From: Pseudomonadota bacterium
Lineage (GTDB): Bacteria; Pseudomonadota; Alphaproteobacteria; Micropepsales; Micropepsaceae
Length of the DNA: 64,000 nucleotides
Assembly (NCBI GenBank): GCA_021851325.1
Contig: JAJZDZ010000009.1
Span: 1-64,000, forward strand
Direction of reading: 5' to 3'
The stretch's first letter is position 1; each line of letters starts with the position of its first letter. Shown here in pieces: positions 57,812 to 64,000 of this stretch. A model generated the notes under the pieces. That model made no database searches. It saw nothing but the letters and a program-made list of their open reading frames with translations, and was not told where the DNA came from. The position numbers and the translations under genes are program-made.

Positions 57812-58534
57812 TCAAGAGGCCGGTGATGGCGGGGCTGAGGGCTTAAGGGTCCGCTGCGCCACTTCTTCCAGGAGGAAGCGGGTGCGCAACGCGGCAATCA
57901 GGGCATTGATGATCTCAACGCCGGCCTGGGCCTTTTCGGCGGCATCACCCTGGTCGATCCGCCCTTCGAAGCCGGCAAAAAAGCGGGCGACTTCCTCTGT
58001 CGCCATGGGACGCAGGGCATCCATGTAAAGTTTGATATATTCCACCGGAAAGGCGCCCGGATCGTAGCCGGCGCGGCGGATATCTCGCCACAGAGCGATG
58101 ATACGGGCATCGAGACGGCTCACAACCGAGGTGCCGTCTTGATCGCGCACGCTGATGGTCCCCAAATCGCACATGTCCCTGACATCCTGCGCGGCCTGTG
58201 CGTCCGCGGCGATCAGCGTCTGCAGCTCAACCGGCGGTTCGTCCACGCCCACTCCGAGGCGGGCCGCGAGCAGCGGCGCCAGTTCGCCAAAGGGATCGGC
58301 TGTGGCCGGAAGAGCCGTCGGATCGCCCCTCAGGATCCGGCGAATAATGTCGAGCGGTAAAAAGCGCTCTTCTTTCAGGCGCCGGATCATCCGCAGCCGC
58401 TGGACATGAATATCGCTGTAGACCGCAACATTGCGGGCCCGCCGCTGAGGTTCGGGAAGAAGGCCCTCGCGGATGTAAAAGCGTATGGTCTCGCGTCCCA
58501 CGCCTGTTCGTTGTTCCAGCTCGTTCATCTTCAT
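57812..58534 (-). CDS. MerR-family transcriptional regulator
   Basis: 240 residues from the ATG at 58534 (MKMNELEQRTGVGRETIRFYIREGLL), preceded by GAGGATC. The winged HTH (about 1-70; NVAVYSDIHVQRLRMIRRLKEERFLPLDIIRRIL) is standard MerR; the 160-residue C-terminal part is longer than metal-sensing MerR and more TetR-like in appearance. It lacks the Cys pattern of metal sensors, so an organic effector is more likely. It precedes the ferritin-like gene in the same direction, which it probably controls via the palindrome at 57769-57787. Confidence 0.88.
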   Translation of the reverse strand: MKMNELEQRTGVGRETIRFYIREGLLPEPQRRARNVAVYSDIHVQRLRMIRRLKEERFLPLDIIRRILRGDPTALPATADPFGELAPLLAARLGVGVDEPPVELQTLIAADAQAAQDVRDMCDLGTISVRDQDGTSVVSRLDARIIALWRDIRRAGYDPGAFPVEYIKLYMDALRPMATEEVARFFAGFEGRIDQGDAAEKAQAGVEIINALIAALRTRFLLEEVAQRTLKPSAPPSPAS

Positions 58535-58917
58535 CGCGGATCCTCGCGCCTCGGTCCATTTTACGGGCCACCCAGAAGGCGCGTTGTCTTCCCGTGTGGG
58601 CAAGCCTGCCATGCGCCTGACGGCGGCAAAAGCCGGACTGGCCACCCCCGCGATTTTAACCCCAGATAAAGAGGGCAGCAGGGCGCGATCGCGCAGGCTC
58701 CTTCTATGCCCGAGCTCCGGGATCCCGATAACACCCTTGCCATTCTCCTTGAGAGGCGCAGCTCGCTGGCCAAAGGCTGTAGGCTGCTATGGCCTTGCAG
58801 GAAACCGGAGCCGCAGCTCTCACGAGCGCGTGATCTGAGGCGAAGACAAGGCTGTCCGCTTGGAGTTGCCCTATCAAGAGGCTAGCGTGCGCGCTGAATT
58901 TGACTTCGGGGGGTACC
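58535..58917. other. Divergent spacer, MerR gene and propeller-protein gene
   Basis: No gene supported. A TTGGAG (58860-58865), 17 bases, TAGCGT (58883-58888) pair could be the promoter for the propeller gene. The minus-strand promoter of the MerR gene could not be placed. Confidence 0.35.
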
Positions 58918-61900
58918 GTGAGCTCGATTGCGCGCAACGTCCTGACCGCCGCTGCGGTCGTCATGGCCGCGACCACAACCCTGGCGGTCGCTGCGACGCC
59001 GACACCGCAGCTCTATAGCGCCATGCGCTGGCGGCTATTGGGACCGTTCCGCGGTGGCTGGGCGACGTTTGTGACCGGCGTGCCGCAACAGCCGAACACA
59101 TTTTATTTTGGTGGCGCCGGTGGCGGGGTGTGGAAGACGGACAATGCCGGGCGTACCTGGAAGCCGGTCTTCAATCACGAACCGGCCGCAGCCATCGGGG
59201 CGCTGGCGGTCGCGCCATCAGATCCGAACATCGTCTATGCCGGAACCGGGCAGGTGACACTGCGCTACGATTCTGGCGCAGGCTATGGTCTGTTCAAGTC
59301 AACTGATGGCGGCAAACACTGGCACTCGGTCGGTCTTAAAAATACTCATCACATCGGCGCAATCTGGATTGATCCCCATAATCCAAACATCGTCATTGTC
59401 GGTGCCCAGGGGCATTTTTTTGCTCCCAGTGCAGCACGCGGAGTGTTTCGTACGACCGATGGCGGGGTTCACTGGACGCGGGTCCTGAAAATCAATGACT
59501 GGACCGGGGTGTCCAGCATCGCGAGCGATCCGCAGGCGCCCAAGGTTCTCTTCGCGGCGGCCTGGCAGGCCCGCCAATATCCCTGGCTCAGCTATTTCAC
59601 GCCGACCAGCGGCCCTGGCAGTGCAATCTACAAGTCTGTCGATGGCGGGGTTCACTGGACGCGCCTGAGCGGAGGCGGCTGGCCCACGGGAAATCTGGGG
59701 CGGATTTCCCTCGCCGTGACGCATGTCAAGACCGGCACGCGCATCTATGCGACCGTTTCTTCGCTCAAGTCAGGCGGTCTGTGGCGCTCGGATGACGGTG
59801 GCAGCCATTGGCAGCGCGTCTACGCCAGTCGTGCAATTTCAAACCAGTATGCGAGCCGGATCACGGTCTCCCCCAGAAATCCGGACGTTGTCTATACCGT
59901 GGGGCAGTCCATTCGGCGCTGCGATGACGGTGGCCAGCATTGCACCATCATCAAGGGTGCCCCAGGTGGCGATGATTACCACGATATCTGGATCAATCCG
60001 CTGCATCCCAATGACATCATCACCGGCTCCGATCAGGGCGCCGTCGTCAGCGTTGACCACTGGAAGAGTTGGAGCAGCTGGTACAATCAGCCAACCGCGC
60101 AGTTCTATCACCTGGCGGCAGACAACCGCTTTCCCTTCTGGATCTATGCTGGACAACAGGATTCCGGAACCGTCGCCATCGCAAGTCGCAGCGACTATGG
60201 GCAGATCACCTATCGTGACTGGCACCCGGTTGGTGGTGATGAACGCGATTACGACATTCCGGACCAGACCGATCCGAACATCGTATTTGCTTCTGGCCTG
60301 GGCGGACGCGTCACCAAATGGAATGCCGCTACCGGACAGGTTGAGGACGTGACGCCGTGGCCGGAAGAGGACTATGGCAAACGCCCCACCAAGACACGTT
60401 ATCGCTATCTGTGGATGACACCCTTGGTTGGTTCAAAGGTGGGTACTCCCTCCCTTTATCTTGGTGCGCAGGTACTCTTCCGCACCAGCGATCGCGGCGC
60501 GCACTGGCAGGTGATCAGTCCGGATCTGACGGGCAAGGTGGCCGGAGCCAAAAACTGCAATGGCAACGTCACCCTTGAGGAAGCCAAGGACTGTGGCTAC
60601 GGGGTGATTTCAGCCATCGAGCCTTCGCCGCGTCATGCCCGCGAAATCTGGGTCGGTACCGATGATGGGCTGATCCAGCTGACCCGCGATGGTGGCGCGC
60701 ATTGGACCAATGTCACGCCGCCGCAGGTTCCACTCTGGGGCAAGGTGCGTGAGATCTCGGTCTCGGCGCTGAAGGACGGCGTTGCCTATGCCACCATTGA
60801 CACGCACCGTCTCGGGCAGTTCCGGCCGCTTGTCTTGCGCACCCGCGATTACGGGCGTCACTGGACGGAAATTGATCGCGGTCTGCCGGCGGACCATTAC
60901 ACCTCGGTGGTACGGGCTGATCCGGTGCGCGCCGGTCTGCTTTACGCCGGTACCAATACGGGGGTCTATGTCTCCTTCGACGATGGCGGTCAGTGGCAGC
61001 CTCTGCAGCTCAACCTGCCAACGGCCTGGGTCACGGACCTTCTGGTTCATGATGGAGATCTGGTGGCGGGCACGGAGGGACGCGGAATCTGGATCCTTGA
61101 TGATCTCAGTGTGTTGCGCCAGATCCGTAGTCATATGGCGACCAACGCCGTGCACCTGTTTACTCCGGCGCTGGCCTACCGCGTCCACCCCGACAACAAT
61201 AAGGATACCCCGCTGCCGCCGGAAACACCCACAGGGCAGAACCCGCCTTCTGGCGCACTCATCGACTACTGGCTGCCGGCTCACACCAAAGGGCCGGTCA
61301 CCCTTCAGATCCGGGATGCCAAAGGCAGGCTCGTGCGCAGCTATTCCAGCGCGGACCTGCAAACCGATCCGCCCGCGAACCGATACTTTGCCAAGGGCTG
61401 GATCAAACCACCCCAGCAATTGTCGGCGGCAGCGGGCGCGCATCGCTTTGTCTGGAATCTGCGCTACCCCCGTCCCAAGGTGGTGTCCTACAGCTATTCG
61501 ATCGCAGCTGTGTGGGGCAGAGGAACGCCAATCGATCCACAAGGCGCCTTTGTTCTTCCTGGAACCTACCAGGTCAGCTTGAGTGCTGACGGTGTAACCC
61601 AGACCGTGCCACTGACCGTCAGGGAAGATCCGCGGGTAGGGGTTTCTGAGGCTGCGCTCAAGGCCGAACTCGCCCTGTCCATGAAGATTGCCACCGCCTC
61701 CGCGGAGGCAACTGGAGATTATAACCAGGAGGCGTATCTCCGCCATCGGCTGGATACGCTTGCGCATGCGAGCTCCAGTCCCGAACTGGTGGCGCTGCGC
61801 TCTGCGCTTGCCAGCACCGGAGTACCGAGTTTTGCCAATGCCGACTCGAAGCTGGTTCGCATCGAGGTTGCTCTCGAATCCGCCGATGCAGCGCCGACAG

Positions 61901-62097
61901 AGGTACAGGAGAAATTTGTCGGAGACGCAATCGTTGAACTCAAGGCCGCCGAGCGTAATTTTGCGGCAGTCCTAAAGGGACCGCTCGCACGGTTCAATGT
62001 GGTGCGCCAGCATCAGGGGCTTGCCCCCGTCATTGTGCCCTCGGCAAGCCAGGCGCCGCGTGCGAAGGCACTTGGCACTGGCGCGGACCTGCCTTGA
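58918..62097 (+). CDS. Large secreted Asp-box (BNR/VPS10-like) beta-propeller protein
   Basis: 1059 residues from a GTG at 58918 with GGGGGG ahead (a TTG at 58900 is in frame). A signal peptide spans about 1-28 (ending AVAATP). At least five Asp-box-like repeats recur: TDNAGRTWKPV, STDGGKHWHSV, TTDGGVHWTRV, SDDGGSHWQRV, TRDGGAHWTNV, DDGGQWQPL. These place it with the sialidase/VPS10-type propellers of unknown substrate. A C-terminal region from about residue 760 contains a beta-sandwich-like segment and a helical end. It is likely periplasmic or exported; binding or glycan hydrolysis is not shown. Confidence 0.85.
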   Translation: MSSIARNVLTAAAVVMAATTTLAVAATPTPQLYSAMRWRLLGPFRGGWATFVTGVPQQPNTFYFGGAGGGVWKTDNAGRTWKPVFNHEPAAAIGALAVAPSDPNIVYAGTGQVTLRYDSGAGYGLFKSTDGGKHWHSVGLKNTHHIGAIWIDPHNPNIVIVGAQGHFFAPSAARGVFRTTDGGVHWTRVLKINDWTGVSSIASDPQAPKVLFAAAWQARQYPWLSYFTPTSGPGSAIYKSVDGGVHWTRLSGGGWPTGNLGRISLAVTHVKTGTRIYATVSSLKSGGLWRSDDGGSHWQRVYASRAISNQYASRITVSPRNPDVVYTVGQSIRRCDDGGQHCTIIKGAPGGDDYHDIWINPLHPNDIITGSDQGAVVSVDHWKSWSSWYNQPTAQFYHLAADNRFPFWIYAGQQDSGTVAIASRSDYGQITYRDWHPVGGDERDYDIPDQTDPNIVFASGLGGRVTKWNAATGQVEDVTPWPEEDYGKRPTKTRYRYLWMTPLVGSKVGTPSLYLGAQVLFRTSDRGAHWQVISPDLTGKVAGAKNCNGNVTLEEAKDCGYGVISAIEPSPRHAREIWVGTDDGLIQLTRDGGAHWTNVTPPQVPLWGKVREISVSALKDGVAYATIDTHRLGQFRPLVLRTRDYGRHWTEIDRGLPADHYTSVVRADPVRAGLLYAGTNTGVYVSFDDGGQWQPLQLNLPTAWVTDLLVHDGDLVAGTEGRGIWILDDLSVLRQIRSHMATNAVHLFTPALAYRVHPDNNKDTPLPPETPTGQNPPSGALIDYWLPAHTKGPVTLQIRDAKGRLVRSYSSADLQTDPPANRYFAKGWIKPPQQLSAAAGAHRFVWNLRYPRPKVVSYSYSIAAVWGRGTPIDPQGAFVLPGTYQVSLSADGVTQTVPLTVREDPRVGVSEAALKAELALSMKIATASAEATGDYNQEAYLRHRLDTLAHASSSPELVALRSALASTGVPSFANADSKLVRIEVALESADAAPTEVQEKFVGDAIVELKAAERNFAAVLKGPLARFNVVRQHQGLAPVIVPSASQAPRAKALGTGADLP

Positions 62098-62114
62098 GCG
62101 GAAGTGAAAGAGCG

Positions 62115-62134
62115 CCCCGGGCCAAGGCCCGGGG
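62115..62134. terminator. Perfect GC hairpin between convergent genes
   Basis: CCCCGGGCC-AA-GGCCCGGGG: nine-base perfect arms. No T-run follows. Located 18 bases after the propeller-protein stop and 73 bases before the NUDIX stop, it is a likely bidirectional terminator. Confidence 0.5.
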
Positions 62135-62206
62135 ACCATCCTCGGCCCGGAGGCGGACGTTAGCGCGAAGGCGTGACGCGAAGGGCTGAAAGGACGCGCG
62201 CGTTGC

Positions 62207-62782
62207 TCAAGGACAGCTCGCGAAGAGTTCCGGGCGCTTCAGCAGCAATGCCTGCAGCAGCGCCAGGGTCTTCAGGTCATCGATCTGACCGTCCTTCAGC
62301 CTTTGCGAGAGACTGGCGAGAGGCAGTTCCAGAACCGTAATGTTTTCGTGTTCGCCTTCCGCACCACCGCCGGCCGTGCGCCGGTCGATCGCACGATATT
62401 CGGCAAGAAAAAGCGAAAAGCGTTCGGTCGTGAATCCTGGTGAAGTCCATACGTCGGCTATGTGCTCCAGGGTCCCGAGCTCCACGCCAGCTTCTTCGAA
62501 AGCTTCGCGTCGGGCGCAGGTTTGCGCCGTCTCGCCTTCGACTTTGCCGGCCACGGTTTCGACCACGCCATCGACGCCGGCGCGATAGAACGCCGGAGCC
62601 CGGAATTGCTGCACGAGCAGGGCGCATTTGCGCTCTGGATCATAGGCAAGAACGGTGGCCGCATCGCCATGATCTTCAATCACCCGCTCGAGCCTGGTGC
62701 CGTCAGCCAGACACACCCGGGCAAGCGACAGCGTCGTCCAGCCGGAATAGATGATTGTGCGCGACTCAATGGTAATACTCAT
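62207..62782 (-). CDS. NUDIX hydrolase (NudK/GDP-mannose or ADP-ribose pyrophosphatase-like)
   Basis: 191 residues with a clear NUDIX box (GKVEGETAQTCARREAFEEAGVELG). The preceding QQFRAPAFYRAGVDGVVETVAG segment, and the ELPLASLSQRLKDGQIDDLKTLALLQAL end, match the NudK/ADP-ribose pyrophosphatase group. It would split a nucleotide-diphosphate sugar such as GDP-mannose or ADP-ribose in the cytoplasm. Its ATG overlaps the amidohydrolase stop by four bases, so it is coupled to that gene. The substrate cannot be told from the motif. Confidence 0.87.
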   Translation of the reverse strand: MSITIESRTIIYSGWTTLSLARVCLADGTRLERVIEDHGDAATVLAYDPERKCALLVQQFRAPAFYRAGVDGVVETVAGKVEGETAQTCARREAFEEAGVELGTLEHIADVWTSPGFTTERFSLFLAEYRAIDRRTAGGGAEGEHENITVLELPLASLSQRLKDGQIDDLKTLALLQALLLKRPELFASCP

Positions 62783-64000
62783 GAGCTTCCCATGGGACGA
62801 CGATGAATAACGCCGTCCTTGATCACAAGGGTGACGCGGCGCAGCGCACTGATATCACGGGTGGGATCACCGCTGACCGCGATCAGATCAGCGCAGAACC
62901 CCGGGGCCAGCCGTCCCAGACTGCTGTCAGAGCGAAGAATGCGGGCGTTGATCGCTGTGGCGCTCAGCAAAGCCTGATGGGGGCTCATCCCGAGGCGCAC
63001 CATCCATTCCAGTTCGCGATAATTGGTGCCGTGGGCAAAGACCCCGACATCACTGCCACAGCCGATGGTGACGCCTTCATCGAGCGCCACACGAAAAGTG
63101 AGGGCGAGCGGACGCATGGCCTCGCTCAAGGCGTCGTCGCTGGTGTGTCCGCCACGATAGCTCGCGATCGCGTCCCGCGCCGTCAGGGTGGGAAGAAAGG
63201 CGCAGCCCTGGCGCGCCATCAGCGCGAAGGTTTTCCGGCTGCCGTCATAGCCGTGTTCGATGCTGTCACATCCGGCCTCAAGGGCGCGGCGGATGGCTTC
63301 GTCACTGGTGGCATGGACAGCGACCGGCCGGTTCAGATCATGGGCGCAGGTGATGGCGGCCCGCAGCTCATGGAGCCCAAAGGTGGGGCGGGTTTCACCG
63401 TCCGGACCGACGCGATAGTCAGCATAGAGCTTGATCCAGTCTGCGCCATGCGCCGCCTGATGGCGGACTGCCCGGACGATTTCATCACAGCCGCTGACTT
63501 CCTCAGCGCCTTGAGGCAGACAGCAATCGGGCCGGAACAGCCTGCGCGCTGGGCCGTAGCAACCGCTCGCAACGATGGCGCGGCCCGCGACCTTGAGGCG
63601 GGGGCCGGGGATCAGGTCCTCGGCAATCGCGCGCTGGAGCGCAATGTCCGCGTAGCCGGCTCCTTCGGTGCCAAGATCGCGCAGAGCCGTGAAGCCCGAA
63701 AGGAGCGTCGCCTTGGCATGGCGAACCGCACGTATGGTGCGGTAGGCCTCCGCCTCGTTGAGGACCTGCTCGTTCCAGCTGGTTTCGTTGTAGGGATGAA
63801 GGAAGAGGTGGGCATGGGCATCGATGAGGCCCGGCAGCAGCGTCGCCTGGGGCAGGTCGATGATCTCACAGTTTTCTGGGGGCGCGTTGGAGGCACCAAT
63901 CGCGGTGATGCGGCGGCCTTCAATGAGGAGGGCCAAGCCGTCTTGGGCTGGCTTGCCGTCGCCGCACCACATCCGCCCGGGACGGATGAAGATCGGCGTG
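62779..64000 (-). CDS. Amidohydrolase-family protein (5' end beyond the window)
   Basis: At least 406 codons, continuing past the right edge: sequence in frame upstream of the ATG at 63972 reads TPIFIRPGRM, as in related proteins, so the true start lies outside. The metal-dependent hydrolase fold shows in LLPGLIDAHAHLFLHP (HxH), the Lys site DWIKLYADY, VAVHATSD, DSIEHGYDG and GCGSDVGVFAHG (Asp). Related enzymes are imidazolonepropionase-like or Xaa-Pro dipeptidase-like. Substrate unknown. It overlaps the NUDIX gene by four bases. Confidence 0.87.
   Translation of the reverse strand, partial: TPIFIRPGRMWCGDGKPAQDGLALLIEGRRITAIGASNAPPENCEIIDLPQATLLPGLIDAHAHLFLHPYNETSWNEQVLNEAEAYRTIRAVRHAKATLLSGFTALRDLGTEGAGYADIALQRAIAEDLIPGPRLKVAGRAIVASGCYGPARRLFRPDCCLPQGAEEVSGCDEIVRAVRHQAAHGADWIKLYADYRVGPDGETRPTFGLHELRAAITCAHDLNRPVAVHATSDEAIRRALEAGCDSIEHGYDGSRKTFALMARQGCAFLPTLTARDAIASYRGGHTSDDALSEAMRPLALTFRVALDEGVTIGCGSDVGVFAHGTNYRELEWMVRLGMSPHQALLSATAINARILRSDSSLGRLAPGFCADLIAVSGDPTRDISALRRVTLVIKDGVIHRRPMGSS

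Overview
The window looks like chromosome of an alphaproteobacterium. Signs of this are a permuted two-piece tmRNA gene close to an alpha-type sspB, small DUF4169 and ribbon-helix-helix (RHH) proteins beside fumC, and a FixJ-type regulator. Most of it is GC-rich housekeeping DNA with tightly overlapping genes. No plasmid, phage, insertion-sequence or CRISPR structure is evident. Genus cannot be fixed by reading alone.

Layout. 1-4.2 kb: a visibly less GC-rich signalling block (partial receiver, FixJ-like regulator, PAS histidine kinase, stand-alone receiver). 4.4-9.9 kb: a minus-strand run (EthD protein, CoA-transferase, DUF4169, GST, RHH protein, SAM/spermidine-synthase-like enzyme, fumC, sspB). 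10.3-15.4 kb: MFS exporter, ssrA (tmRNA), coupled thyA-GNAT-folA, SMP-30 protein, MarR regulator. 15.5-23.6 kb: Mrp/ApbC, hflK-hflC, a Do-type protease, dus-serB, miaA. 23.6-28.6 kb: ilvB-ilvN-ilvC behind a promoter, leader peptide and attenuator-type terminator, then purT. 28.6-31.7 kb: an ABC transporter with a fused double permease and no binding protein. 32-40 kb: leuA, possibly with its own leader peptide, then mreB-mreC-mreD-mrdA-rodA and tRNA-Lys(CTT).

41-50 kb: an alcohol-oxidation module. A sigma54 activator gene, a cytochrome c gene and a periplasmic PQQ alcohol dehydrogenase with the Asp-x-Asp lanthanide signature lie on the minus strand. A divergent aldehyde dehydrogenase and DUF779 gene lie on the plus strand. 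The shared spacer holds two consensus -24/-12 promoters, one per direction, and several TTGCG/CGCAA palindromes that could be activator sites. ilvD follows, with an AT-rich patch upstream.

50.4-56.3 kb: a small conserved protein, pncB-pncA (NAD salvage), a CapA-like protein, a COG2187-like kinase and a divergent PRPP synthetase. 56.6-64 kb: a ferritin-like diiron protein under a neighbouring MerR regulator with an operator-like palindrome, a large secreted Asp-box beta-propeller protein, a NUDIX hydrolase, and an amidohydrolase that runs off the right edge.

The best-supported non-routine items are the tmRNA gene with tag ANDNAMALAA, the divergent sigma54 control region of the probable lanthanide-type alcohol dehydrogenase module, and the ilvBN attenuator.
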